Shown here: positions 16,062-23,886 of the stretch, piece after piece | Layout of the letters: the number at the start of each line of letters is the position of its first letter | Numbering within the stretch: position 1 is the stretch's first letter | Origin: Terrimonas ferruginea DSM 30193 | GTDB taxonomy: Bacteria > Bacteroidota > Bacteroidia > Chitinophagales > Chitinophagaceae | Length of the DNA: 64,000 bases | Reading direction: 5' to 3' | Assembly: GCF_000425585.1 (NCBI RefSeq) | Contig: NZ_KE384402.1 | Location: 4,204-68,203, forward strand | Made by a program: the position numbers and the translations under genes | Notes under the pieces: generated by a model | The model's input: the letters and a program-made list of their open reading frames with translations, nothing else | The model's database searches: none | Told to the model about the DNA's origin: nothing

Positions 16062-17435
16062 CTATTTTTTACGGAAAAATAATCTTACCGGCACCCCCGT
16101 AAAGTCAAATTGCTGGCGCAGTTGGTTCTCCAGGTAGTTCTTATAAGGCTGTTTGATATCGTCCGGGAAGTTGCAGAAAAAGGCGAATGAAGGCACCGCG
16201 GTAGGCAGTTGCGTTACGAACTTTATCTTGATGGCATGCCCTCGTACAACCGGCGCATGATAATTTTGTACAGCCTTGAGCATCACATCATTAAGCTTGG
16301 AAGTCGGCAGCCTGCGGCGACGTTTCTCCACCACATCCAGCGCTACTTCCACCGCTTTGAATATGCGCGTTTTTTCTTTGGCGGAAATGAACAGAATAGG
16401 CACATCTGTGAACGGTGCCAGCTTCTCTTTTAACACACGTTCGTAATCACGGGCGGTGTTGGTTTCTTTGTTGGCAACCAGGTCCCATTTATTTACCAAC
16501 ACTACCACGCCTTTGCCTTTCCGGGCGGCCAGGCTGAAGATATTCAGGTCCTGGGCGGTAATCCCTTTTTCTGCATCGAGCAGCAACAGGCACACGTCGG
16601 CTTCATCCAGCGCTTTGATGGCGCGGATAACGGAATAGAATTCCAGGTCTTCGTGTACTTTGTTTTTGCGGCGGATACCGGCCGTATCGATCAGGATAAA
16701 TTCTTTTTGAAAAAGTTTATAGTGCGTGTGAATGGTATCACGGGTAGTACCGGCGATATCACTTACGATGGTGCGTTCCTCTCCGATCAATGCGTTCAGC
16801 AAAGAGGATTTGCCTACATTGGGTTGACCGATTATTGCAAAGCGCGGAATCTCCGGCTCTTTTACTTCTTCTTTTGCTTCGACGGGATTGCCTTCTTCAT
16901 CAAATTCAACAGGCACTTCTTCTTCCGGTATTACAGGCACATCGGGCATCAGTTCGGTCAGCGCATCGAGGATCTCGCCACTACCGCTGCCGCTGGCGGC
17001 CGCTACAAAGAATACATGTTCGAAACCGAGCGAATAAAACTCAGATGCTTCGAGCAAACGATCAGTGTTATCCACCTTATTAACCGTCAGAAAGATCGGT
17101 TTGGTGCTGCGGCGCAATACATGGGCCATAGCCTCGTCGAGGTCGGTAAGACCGGTGTGTGCATCCACCATAAAAATAATGGCACTCGCTTCGTCAACGG
17201 CTACCAATACCTGCTTCGCAATTTCTTTTTCAAAGATGTCTTCGCTTCCGGACACAAAACCGCCGGTATCGATAACGTTGAATTGTTTGCCATTCCAATC
17301 GGCCACGCCGTATTGGCGATCGCGGGTAACTCCGCTTACATCGTCCACAATGGCCTTCCGTTGTTCAATCAAACGATTGAAGAAAGTGCTCTTGCCCACA
17401 TTGGGTCGTCCGACGATCGCTACTGTAAAACTCAT
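16062..17435 (-). CDS. der: Ribosome biogenesis GTPase Der (EngA)
   Basis: 457 residues with two tandem GTPase domains and a C-terminal KH-like domain. It is needed for 50S subunit maturation. GTPase 1 has GRPNVGKSTFF (residue 8 on), DTGG and NKVD. GTPase 2 has GQPNVGKSSLLNALIG (about 203), DTAGIRRK and NKWD. The linker is acidic (EEEVPVEFDEEGNPVEAKEEVKEPEIP), as usual. The C-terminal domain ends with YLENQLRQQFDFTGVPVRLFFRKK, typical for the family. The gene lies 33 bp downstream of era on the same strand, so the two ribosome-assembly GTPases probably form an operon. Confidence 0.97.
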   Translation of the reverse strand: MSFTVAIVGRPNVGKSTFFNRLIEQRKAIVDDVSGVTRDRQYGVADWNGKQFNVIDTGGFVSGSEDIFEKEIAKQVLVAVDEASAIIFMVDAHTGLTDLDEAMAHVLRRSTKPIFLTVNKVDNTDRLLEASEFYSLGFEHVFFVAAASGSGSGEILDALTELMPDVPVIPEEEVPVEFDEEGNPVEAKEEVKEPEIPRFAIIGQPNVGKSSLLNALIGEERTIVSDIAGTTRDTIHTHYKLFQKEFILIDTAGIRRKNKVHEDLEFYSVIRAIKALDEADVCLLLLDAEKGITAQDLNIFSLAARKGKGVVVLVNKWDLVANKETNTARDYERVLKEKLAPFTDVPILFISAKEKTRIFKAVEVALDVVEKRRRRLPTSKLNDVMLKAVQNYHAPVVRGHAIKIKFVTQLPTAVPSFAFFCNFPDDIKQPYKNYLENQLRQQFDFTGVPVRLFFRKK

Positions 17436-17468
17436 AATACCTGTTTAATTTAAAAACGGAATGCCTGT

Positions 17469-18335
17469 CTAGTAACCATATTCTTTCAGTTGCAGGTCAT
17501 TCTCCCGCCACTTCGGTTTTACTTTTACAAACAATTCCAGAAATACCTTTTGCTGGATAAACGCCTCGATATCTTTCCGCGCTTCCGTGCCCAGCTTTTT
17601 GATCATGCTTCCTTTATCACCGATGATGATCGCTTTCTGCGTCTCACGGTGTACAATAATATCTGCTACAATTTTTACCAGTGTCTGCTTTTCTTTGAAC
17701 TCGCGGATGAGCACGGCCGTATGATAGGGCAGCTCATCGGAGAAAAGCTCGTACACTTTTTCCCGGATCATTTCACTTACAAAAAAACGGGTCGGCAGGT
17801 CGCTGATATCGTCTTCGGTATAAAACGGGTCTCCTTCCGGCAGCAATTCGAGAATCGGCGCCAGGAATGCGTTCGCATCAAAACCTTTCGCCGCACTGAT
17901 AGCTACTACCGACCGGCAATAGGATTGCTGCGTGTAGAATTCCGTTATCTCTTTCACGCGGGCTACGTTCGTTTTGTCGGTTTTGTTCAACACCACGATA
18001 GCCGGTACCCGCAGGCGCAAAGCTGAAAAGATGGCGTGCGACAAGGCGGGGTCTTCGTTCACATCAGCGATCAGCAGGGCCACATCGGCATCTTCCAATG
18101 CGCCCTTCACCGCCTGCATCATCTTCTCGTGCAGTTTATATTTGGGTTCGATGATCCCGGGGGTATCGGAAAAAATGATCTGGTAATCGTCCTCCGTCAT
18201 GATCGCTTTGATGCGGTGACGGGTGGTCTGCACTTTGGGCGACACGATCGCCAGCTTCTCGCCTATCAGTGCGTTGAGCAACGTGCTTTTTCCCGCGTTG
18301 GGACGGCCGAATATGTTGACAAATCCTGCTTTCAT
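17469..18335 (-). CDS. era: GTPase Era
   Basis: 288 residues. The N-terminal GTPase domain has G1 GRPNAGKSTLLNALIG, G3 DTPG (in FSDTPGIIEPKYKLHE) and G4 NKTDK. The C-terminal KH domain has the FVSEMIREKVYELFSDELPYHTAVLI motif and the GDKGSMIKKLGTEARKDIEAFIQQKVFLELFVKVKPKWR segment that binds the 3' end of 16S rRNA. Length is normal. It starts with MKAGFVNIFGRPN. It is followed directly by der, and upstream it is separated from the next gene by a terminator. Confidence 0.97.
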   Translation of the reverse strand: MKAGFVNIFGRPNAGKSTLLNALIGEKLAIVSPKVQTTRHRIKAIMTEDDYQIIFSDTPGIIEPKYKLHEKMMQAVKGALEDADVALLIADVNEDPALSHAIFSALRLRVPAIVVLNKTDKTNVARVKEITEFYTQQSYCRSVVAISAAKGFDANAFLAPILELLPEGDPFYTEDDISDLPTRFFVSEMIREKVYELFSDELPYHTAVLIREFKEKQTLVKIVADIIVHRETQKAIIIGDKGSMIKKLGTEARKDIEAFIQQKVFLELFVKVKPKWRENDLQLKEYGY

Positions 18336-18370
18336 GAAATGAACTGGTTTACAGTTCCTTATAATAAAAT

Positions 18371-18396
18371 ACCGGCATCCCTTCCGGAACGCCGGT
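18371..18396 (-). terminator. Terminator after the L7/L12-like membrane protein gene
   Basis: ACCGGC/GCCGGT stem with an inner TTCCGGAA palindrome, followed on the minus strand by ATTTTATTATAA. It lies between the stop at 18439 and the era start. Confidence 0.7.
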
Positions 18397-18438
18397 GTGC
18401 AAAATTACTCTTTATGGGCCGAAGAAAAAAGTCGGCCT

Positions 18439-18954
18439 TTATTGTACGAGATTGGCGGAAAGCAGCTTACCGGTTGAATCGATCTTTGCCTCGCAAAGTG
18501 CCTGTACACGGCCTCCGAAACCATTTTTAGCCGAGAATTGCGTTTTGACTACGATCTCCGCTCCCTGATCCCAGAAACGCGTTTCGATATGTTTGTAGCT
18601 GTCCGGATCATTGATATTTTGCTTGATCCAGGCATTCACAGCAGGGCAACTGCCATCCCAGGCTGAAAACAACTTCTCCACCCGCTCCTGGCGGGTCAGT
18701 GGCTTGGGTTCCTCACCAGAGCAGGTATTACATCCCACCCAGATAACGATAACGATAATGGCCAGTCCGATCAGACCACTGACGGTATTGTTTCCTTTGG
18801 AGATAACAAGGCCGGGATTGGCTGCTACAAAGGAATCAACATACTCTTTGGCTTCTTTGAGCGATACTTTGTTGGTGGTCTTGACGTACTTGATAGCTTC
18901 GATCCTGCCTTTGGTTTCGAGGATCGTTTTGAGCTGATTGTCGAATGGTTGCAT
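18439..18954 (-). CDS. Membrane protein with N-terminal L7/L12 C-domain-like segment
   Basis: 171 residues from MQPFDNQLKTIL. The frame can be extended to 18996 but without support. Residues 7-42 (ILETKGRIEAIKYVKTTNKV, then SLKEAKEYVDSF) follow the pattern of the ribosomal protein bL12 C-terminal domain (KIxxIKxxRxxTxLxLKEAKxxV). A short linker leads to one transmembrane helix (VSGLIGLAIIVIVIWVGC, about residues 58-75). After the helix a 95-residue domain is predicted to face the periplasm, with Cys-rich start CNTCSGEE and later FWDQGAEIVVKTQFSAKNGFGG. The family is unknown to me. The L12-like fold in membrane proteins is known to act as a protein-interaction module, and its role here is inference. 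Confidence 0.75.
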   Translation of the reverse strand: MQPFDNQLKTILETKGRIEAIKYVKTTNKVSLKEAKEYVDSFVAANPGLVISKGNNTVSGLIGLAIIVIVIWVGCNTCSGEEPKPLTRQERVEKLFSAWDGSCPAVNAWIKQNINDPDSYKHIETRFWDQGAEIVVKTQFSAKNGFGGRVQALCEAKIDSTGKLLSANLVQ

Positions 18955-19139
18955 AGGAAATTTTGTGATGGTTAAAGAATTCCCTTCCGGGATCATCGGC
19001 CAAAATACCTGTTCGACCTGGATTTTAAAAGCAAACCGGAAAAATCCCCTTTGTGGGCATCAACACGCATTTTGTACCGGGTTTGTTCCGGGTTATGCAG
19101 CTTGCAAAGAAACGAAAGAGGATAACTAATTAAAAACAA

Positions 19140-19163
19140 AGAGGTTGCAAAAATGCAACCTCT
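19140..19163 (-). terminator. Terminator of the initiator tRNA
   Basis: AGAGGTTGC/GCAACCTCT, a perfect 9-bp stem with a 6-base loop, followed on the minus strand by TTGTTTTTAATT. It starts 7 bases after the tRNA 3' end. Confidence 0.85.
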
Positions 19164-19169
19164 TATCTG

Positions 19170-19241
<72 letters not shown>

Positions 19242-19251
19242 ATTTGGATGG

Positions 19252-19283
19252 CAAATGTAGGGTCTTTTATGTTCTCCGCCAAA
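19252..19283 (-). promoter_or_regulatory. Promoter of tRNA-fMet (TTTG-N20-TACATTTG)
   Basis: TTTG (19280-19283) and TACATTTG (19252-19259) on the minus strand, 20 bases apart. The box ends 10 bases before the mature 5' end. Confidence 0.65.
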
Positions 19284-19297
19284 AGATTATAAAAAAA

Positions 19298-19325
19298 AAC
19301 CGGGAAGTTCTTCAACTTCCCGGTT
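19298..19325 (-). terminator. Terminator of the head-GIN gene
   Basis: AACCGGGAAGTT-gaag-AACTTCCCGGTT, a perfect 12-bp stem followed by T9 on the minus strand. It lies 27 bp after the stop codon at 19352. Confidence 0.95.
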
Positions 19326-19351
19326 TGCTATCGAGGATAGTGCACCCTTGT

Positions 19352-20062
19352 TTAACCATCTTTTCTGCGCACGCTGCTGGCACCACTGGAGCGGATTTCA
19401 CGCACTTCCGCATTACCACGGTAACGGATATCGCTTGCCCCGCTTGCTTCTGCCGTAAATTCTTTATTCACGGTAATTTTTACATCGCTTGCCCCGCTCG
19501 CATTTACATTGCAGAAATCACTGCTCAATTCATATCCTTTGAAATTGCTGGCACCGCTTGCTTCTACAGCGAGTGTACCTGCCGCTCCCGTAAGATTCAT
19601 GTCGGAAGCGCCGGACAGGTTTACTTTTACTTTTCCAAGGTCCACTTTACCTTTCAGGTTGGCGGCACCACTGAGGTCTATTTTCACATTATCCTGCTTC
19701 CAGGTGCCCAGTACATATACGTCGCAGGCACCGCTGATCGTAAGCCGGTCGAGATTCTTAAATGAAATATAGGCTTTGAGTTTTTGATTTACCCATTTCC
19801 CTTTGTGGGTATAACGGATCACCAGTACGCCCCCTTTTACTTCCACCTGGATATTTTCTTTATAGCGCTGATCGGTTGTACTTACCGCCACACCTTCTTC
19901 ATTGCCTTGCGTCAGGTATACATCGAAAGCGTTGGATACTTCAATGGCATGAAAACCTTTTGCCGCTCTTATTTCAGCATTCGGGTCGTTGATCGTTTGT
20001 TGGGCCAGTGCAGGGCTGGAAATCAGCACCATAGCCAGCAGCAGTGATAAAATATGCTTCAT
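19352..20062 (-). CDS. Head GIN domain (DUF2807) secreted protein
   Basis: 236 residues. Signal peptide MKHILSLLLAMVLISSPALAQQ, then a DUF2807 beta-helix-like domain. It begins with the GFHAIEVSNAFDVYLTQGN head motif and continues with regularly spaced strands built on the repeated phrase SGA or SGASD (ISGACDVYV, LSGAANLKG, LSGASDMNL, ASGASNFKG, NASGASDVKI, EASGASDIRY). These turns give the GIN fold its name. It is found widely in Bacteroidota as a predicted surface or periplasmic adhesin-like protein of unknown ligand. The C-terminus (SSGASSVRRKDG) has no T9SS domain. Confidence 0.9.
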   Translation of the reverse strand: MKHILSLLLAMVLISSPALAQQTINDPNAEIRAAKGFHAIEVSNAFDVYLTQGNEEGVAVSTTDQRYKENIQVEVKGGVLVIRYTHKGKWVNQKLKAYISFKNLDRLTISGACDVYVLGTWKQDNVKIDLSGAANLKGKVDLGKVKVNLSGASDMNLTGAAGTLAVEASGASNFKGYELSSDFCNVNASGASDVKITVNKEFTAEASGASDIRYRGNAEVREIRSSGASSVRRKDG

Positions 20063-20149
20063 TTTCTGTGCTTGTTTTTATGTGTAACGGACCGGGGGAG
20101 GAAAAGTTACAGCGCAAGCGAAGTAATTTAATCCTGGTACACCCGGCTA

Positions 20150-20245
20150 AATGTGAAAATGTGCCCCGCCGTAGGCGGGGGCCATGTGTAGATGTGACTG
20201 GAACCAATTTTCACATTTACACATTTACATATTTGCACATTTCCC
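20150..20245. repeat. Family D element with GC hairpin, in a divergent gap
   Basis: Left arm AATGTGAAAATGTG, then the hairpin CCCCGCC-gta-GGCGGGG (20164-20180), more ATGTGNA units, and an inverted right arm of ACATTTAC/ACATTTGC units (20211-20243). It is the only array in the window lying between two gene starts rather than next to a gene end. Confidence 0.7.
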
Positions 20246-20261
20246 TACCTTCGCAGCCACA

Positions 20262-20349
20262 GATCCCGGGGTGTCCCCCGATGAATCATCGGAGGGGCTG
20301 AGATAATACCCGTAAGACCTGATCAGGGTAATGCCTGCGCAGGGAGGAG
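20262..20349 (+). promoter_or_regulatory. TPP riboswitch (THI element)
   Basis: The conserved aptamer is visible: P1 TCCC/GGGA, GGGGTGTC, a variable stem CGATG-aat-CATCG with flanking CCCC/GGGG, the pyrimidine-binding GGCTGAGATAATACCCG, GACCTGATCAGGGTAATGCC, and the closing GCGCAGGGAGG. About 75 bases separate it from the ATG at 20425. I see no strong terminator there. A weak GGGAGG/TTTCCCTCTC pairing followed by ATTATTTTTT is possible, so the expression platform is uncertain. It should reduce expression of the TonB receptor when thiamin pyrophosphate is high. Confidence 0.93.
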
Positions 20350-20424
20350 GTTTGACTACTGTCCCTTTCTTCTACTACAGCATTTCCCTCTCATTATTTT
20401 TTAACAGCTAAAACATTAAAAAAA

Positions 20425-22593
20425 ATGAAGAGGATGATTATGACCGGCTGCCTGCTATCGGCAGCTATGTTATCCTTTGGCCAGACAACAGCACAACGTG
20501 ACAGCTTCGATCTGCTATCGCCTGTGGAAGTCCGCGCAGTACGCGCCGGCGAAAAAGCCCCGTTCGCAAAATCCAATTTGTCAAAAACCGAAATTGCCAA
20601 ACGCAACCTCGGGCAGGACATTCCTTTTGTCCTCAACCTCACACCTTCCGTAGTAGTAAATTCCGATGCCGGCACGGGCATCGGTTACACAGGGCTACGC
20701 ATCCGCGGTACCGACGCCACCCGTATCAACATTGCGTTGAACGGTATTCCCTACAACGACGCAGAAAGCCAGGGTACCTTTTTTGTTAATCTCCCCGACT
20801 TCACGTCTTCCGTCAACTCCATCCAGATTCAACGCGGCGTGGGTACTTCTTCCAATGGTACCGGTGCGTTTGGCGCTACCGTCAGCCTCTCTACCAATGA
20901 AGTCAACACCAAACCTTACGCTGAATTCAACAACGCGTACGGTTCATTCGACACCTGGAAGAACACGGCCAAAGCCGGCACAGGGCTTATCGATGATCAT
21001 TTTACCGTTGACGCGCGCCTCAGCCGTATCAGCAGCAGCGGCTACATCGACCGTGCTTCAAGTGATCTGCAATCTTTTTATTTATCCGGCGCTTACCTTA
21101 ACAAAGGCAGTTCCGTAAGGCTGAATATTTTTTCCGGTAAGGAAAAAACCTACCAGGCCTGGAACGGCGTACCCGAAAACCTCAAGGAAACCAACCGCAC
21201 CTACAATTCTGCCGGCACCGACCGGCCAGGCGCGCCGTACGACAACGAAACAGACAATTACACGCAAACGCATTACCAGCTTTTCTTTGATCAGAAGTTG
21301 AATACCTCCTGGCAATTCAACACTGCATTGTACCTCACGCGTGGCAAGGGCTACTATGAAAACTACAAAGGCAATGAAAAACTGAGTAAATACGGCCTTC
21401 CCGATCTGGTATTGGGCGACACTACTATTTCACGCACCGACCTCGTTCGCCAGAAATGGCTGGACAATTATTTTTATGGACAAATTCTTTCGCTGCAATA
21501 CCGTAAGGATCGCCACGAATGGGTAATCGGCGGCGGATGGAGCCGTTACCAGGGCGACCATTTCGGTAGAGTGATCTGGGCGAAATATGGCTTTGATGAA
21601 GGTTACCGGTATTACGACAACGATGCGTGGAAAACGGATGTGAATGTTTATACCAAATGGCAATACCAGCTTACAACCGCTTTTAGTTTATTCGCAGATC
21701 TGCAATACCGCCGCGTGCAACACCGCATGAACGGCTTTGAAGAAAACCCTGCACTCACCATCGACCGGTCTTTTAATTTCTTTAATCCCAAAGCCGGTAT
21801 TACTTATCGTCAGAACGGGTGGCAGGCTTTTGTGAGCTATGCGCACGCGGGCAAAGAACCCAACCGCGACGACTTCCAGGCAAACCTGAACAACCAGCCG
21901 AAAAAAGAAACCCTGCATGATTTTGAAGCAGGTGTCGAAAAACGCACGTCGCGTTTCAGTGCAGGCGTCAACCTGTATTACATGTTGTACAAAGATCAGC
22001 TGGTACAAACAGGCATGATCAATGATGTAGGAGCTTACACGCGTATCAACGTGCCCAACAGTTACAGAATGGGTGTGGAATTACAAGGTGGCGTAATCAT
22101 CAACAAATGGCTGAACGCAACTGCCAACCTTACGCTCAGCCGCAACAAGATCAAAGCCTTCACCGAATTCCTCGACGACTACGACGCAGATTTTGAATGG
22201 ATCGGTCAGCAGTCGGTGCAGCATCGCAATACCGATATTGCCTTCTCTCCCGCCCTTGTTGCCGGCGGCAGCATCAACATCCTGCCGGTGAAGAATTTTG
22301 AGATCAGTCTGCTTGAAAAATATGTCGGCCGCCAGTACATGGACAATACGCAAAATAAAGAACGTTCACTCGACGATTTCTTCACGCAGGATCTGCGCGT
22401 CCTTTACACCTTACGCGGTAAGCGCCTCGGCGAATGGACACTTATCGGTCAGGTCAACAACGTTTTCAACCGCCGCTACGAACCTAATGGTTATACTTAC
22501 AGTTATGTGTTCGACGGCAGCATCACTGCGGATAAGTTTTATATGCCGATGGCAGGAACGAATTTTATGGTGGGTGTGAATGTGAGGCTGTAG
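20425..22593 (+). CDS. TonB-dependent receptor, probable thiamin uptake
   Basis: A 722-residue outer-membrane beta-barrel. Signal peptide MKRMIMTGCLLSAAMLSFGQ, then a plug domain (about residues 45-165) with VEVRAVRAGEKAPFAKSNLSK, LNLTPSVVVNSDAGTGIGYTGLRIRGTDATRINIALNGIPYNDAESQG and IQRGVGTSSNGTGAFGA. The barrel ends with MAGTNFMVGVNVRL, the usual aromatic/aliphatic terminal strand. There is no CarboxypepD or SusC-type N-terminal extension and no SusD partner, so it is not a glycan receptor. The upstream TPP riboswitch points to thiamin or a precursor as ligand (inference from established TPP regulation of outer-membrane receptors in Bacteroidota). The stop codon opens straight into a family B array. 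Confidence 0.92.
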   Translation: MKRMIMTGCLLSAAMLSFGQTTAQRDSFDLLSPVEVRAVRAGEKAPFAKSNLSKTEIAKRNLGQDIPFVLNLTPSVVVNSDAGTGIGYTGLRIRGTDATRINIALNGIPYNDAESQGTFFVNLPDFTSSVNSIQIQRGVGTSSNGTGAFGATVSLSTNEVNTKPYAEFNNAYGSFDTWKNTAKAGTGLIDDHFTVDARLSRISSSGYIDRASSDLQSFYLSGAYLNKGSSVRLNIFSGKEKTYQAWNGVPENLKETNRTYNSAGTDRPGAPYDNETDNYTQTHYQLFFDQKLNTSWQFNTALYLTRGKGYYENYKGNEKLSKYGLPDLVLGDTTISRTDLVRQKWLDNYFYGQILSLQYRKDRHEWVIGGGWSRYQGDHFGRVIWAKYGFDEGYRYYDNDAWKTDVNVYTKWQYQLTTAFSLFADLQYRRVQHRMNGFEENPALTIDRSFNFFNPKAGITYRQNGWQAFVSYAHAGKEPNRDDFQANLNNQPKKETLHDFEAGVEKRTSRFSAGVNLYYMLYKDQLVQTGMINDVGAYTRINVPNSYRMGVELQGGVIINKWLNATANLTLSRNKIKAFTEFLDDYDADFEWIGQQSVQHRNTDIAFSPALVAGGSINILPVKNFEISLLEKYVGRQYMDNTQNKERSLDDFFTQDLRVLYTLRGKRLGEWTLIGQVNNVFNRRYEPNGYTYSYVFDGSITADKFYMPMAGTNFMVGVNVRL

Positions 22594-22806
22594 GTTTTAA
22601 GTATTAAGTTTTAAGTAATAAGTGATAAGTAAACAGCCCTGGTTTGTGAATACACGAACCAGGGCTGTTTCGGTTATAGATTATACCTAAAGCCTTTTAC
22701 TTAATACTTAATACTTATTACTTAATACTTATTACTTAATACTTATTACTTAATACTTATTACTTAATACTTATTACTTAATACTTATTACTTAATACTT
22801 ATTACT
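22594..22806. repeat. Composite element B-arm / hairpin / inverted 14-bp tandem
   Basis: It begins at the base after the TonB receptor stop. The left arm has units AAGTATT, AAGTTTT, AAGTAAT, AAGTGAT. The centre is ACAGCCCTGGTTTGTG-aata-CACGAACCAGGGCTGT (22641-22676), a 16-bp stem with one mismatch holding a family E core. The right arm is the inverse family in a perfect 14-bp tandem (ACTTAATACTTATT, about seven copies, 22697-22806). It ends inside the stop codon of the convergent gene. Confidence 0.9.
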
Positions 22807-23335
22807 TACTCTTCACCAACCCCATGCTCATCTTCCCCAACGTTCCGTCTTCTTTAAAATGGAAATAGAGATAATAATCACCGCGGGCCATCCTCACTAT
22901 TGAGTCTTCGTAACCTTTCGACTCGTCAAAACCTTTCAATGCTTCACGGATCATCGTCAGCGTTGTTTGCGCGTTGAGAGACAACCTGTCAATAGTGAAG
23001 CTGCCTGCAAACAAACCCTTCGGCGTTACTTCCTTGCGCTCCATTGACTGAAAGTATAACTGTATTTCCGATACCTGTCCTGAATATCCTTCTTTGCCAC
23101 TTGGTTCAAACAGCACTATGCCGAGATCATCATAAGAGTGCGTGCGATTGTAACCATCCCTGGTACGTGCACCGGCACCAATGGCTGACGTAAACGACTC
23201 CAGCGGCCAACCCGCGCCAATGGCCTCTTTATTGATACTAAAGGTGAGTTTGGTCAGTTTGAAATTGAGTTCCCTCGACTGGCCGGCAGCCACCCCGGAA
23301 ATCAAAACGAATAAGATCAGTAAAAAACGTTTCAT
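22802..23335 (-). CDS. Hypothetical secreted protein
   Basis: 177 residues with signal peptide MKRFLLILFVLISGVAAGQS. The mature part starts with ELNFKLTKLTFSINKEAIGAGWPLESFTSAIG, then contains THSYDDLGIVLFEPSGKEGYSGQVSEIQLYF and a C-terminal DYYLYFHFKEDGTLGKMSMGLVKS. It looks like an all-beta or alpha/beta single domain without catalytic motifs. I do not recognise it by name. The terminal codons SK and the stop TAA are embedded in the AGTAAGTAATAAG repeat. It is downstream of the rhodanese terminator, so probably separately transcribed. Confidence 0.8.
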   Translation of the reverse strand: MKRFLLILFVLISGVAAGQSRELNFKLTKLTFSINKEAIGAGWPLESFTSAIGAGARTRDGYNRTHSYDDLGIVLFEPSGKEGYSGQVSEIQLYFQSMERKEVTPKGLFAGSFTIDRLSLNAQTTLTMIREALKGFDESKGYEDSIVRMARGDYYLYFHFKEDGTLGKMSMGLVKSK

Positions 23336-23375
23336 CTCTTTTTTTCACAAAATGCGGCATACACGGCACAAAAAA

Positions 23376-23393
23376 ATACCCCGGTTGGGGTAT
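23376..23393 (-). terminator. Terminator of the ddl-PASTA-rhodanese group
   Basis: ATACCCC-aacc-GGGGTAT followed by T7 on the minus strand. Confidence 0.85.
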
Positions 23394-23399
23394 TTTAAA

Positions 23400-23545
23400 G
23401 TAGTAAGTTAAACGGCAGAAGTATTCACCTATTCACTCATTGAGGATTGACCGTCGAAACGGTGGTTCTTTAGGACACGAACCGCGGAGTGCATTGGAGA
23501 AACTATTCACTTATTGACTTATTCATTCCCGAGACTTCGGGATGA
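23400..23545. repeat. Degenerate composite element (C-type arms around E-type core)
   Basis: Units TATTCACC, TATTCACT and TTGACC (23430-23455), a worn family E core GGTTCTTTAGGACACGAACC (23464-23483), then TATTCACT/TATTGACT units and the inverted repeat CCCGAGACTTCGGGA (23527-23541). It is downstream of the rhodanese gene and upstream of the 22802-23335 gene. Confidence 0.6.
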
Positions 23546-23562
23546 CAACTGATCATTCATGC

Positions 23563-23871
23563 CTACCGGCCAAATTTCTCCTGCCAGTTAAGCATACCGC
23601 CGGTCAGGTTCTTGGCATTTTTGAAACCCATGGTTTCGAGCAACAGGCAAGCCTGTCCACTGCGGTTGCCACTGCGGCAATACACCACCAGTTCTTCTTC
23701 TTTGAATGCCTCAAGCTCATCCACGTCCATAGCCTGCACACGGCCCAAAGGCACCAATACACCACCGATATTAAAATCGGCATGTTCATTCGGCTCACGC
23801 ACGTCTACAATATTGATCTTTTCACCAGCATCCAGCCGGCTTTTTAATTCGTCTGCGGTTATTGTTTGCAT
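23563..23871 (-). CDS. Rhodanese-like domain protein
   Basis: A 102-residue single rhodanese domain. It has the first loop VDVREPNEHADFNIGG, the active-site loop VVYCRSGNRSGQA with the catalytic Cys, and the C-terminal helix MGFKNAKNLTGGMLNWQEKFGR. Such stand-alone proteins move sulfane sulfur or act as sulfur carriers in the cytoplasm. The physiological acceptor is not evident. There is no signal peptide. It lies 15 bp downstream of the PASTA gene and is likely the last gene of that unit. Confidence 0.92.
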   Translation of the reverse strand: MQTITADELKSRLDAGEKINIVDVREPNEHADFNIGGVLVPLGRVQAMDVDELEAFKEEELVVYCRSGNRSGQACLLLETMGFKNAKNLTGGMLNWQEKFGR

Positions 23872-23886
23872 ATTGCGTCTGTTTTT

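Noticed and set aside
16653-17453. 266-codon frame opposite der
   Set aside because: Shadow of the second half of a conserved GTPase; no start signal or motifs.
22697-22806. Possible CRISPR array in the 14-bp tandem
   Set aside because: Units are contiguous with no spacers, AT-only, and no cas genes are near.
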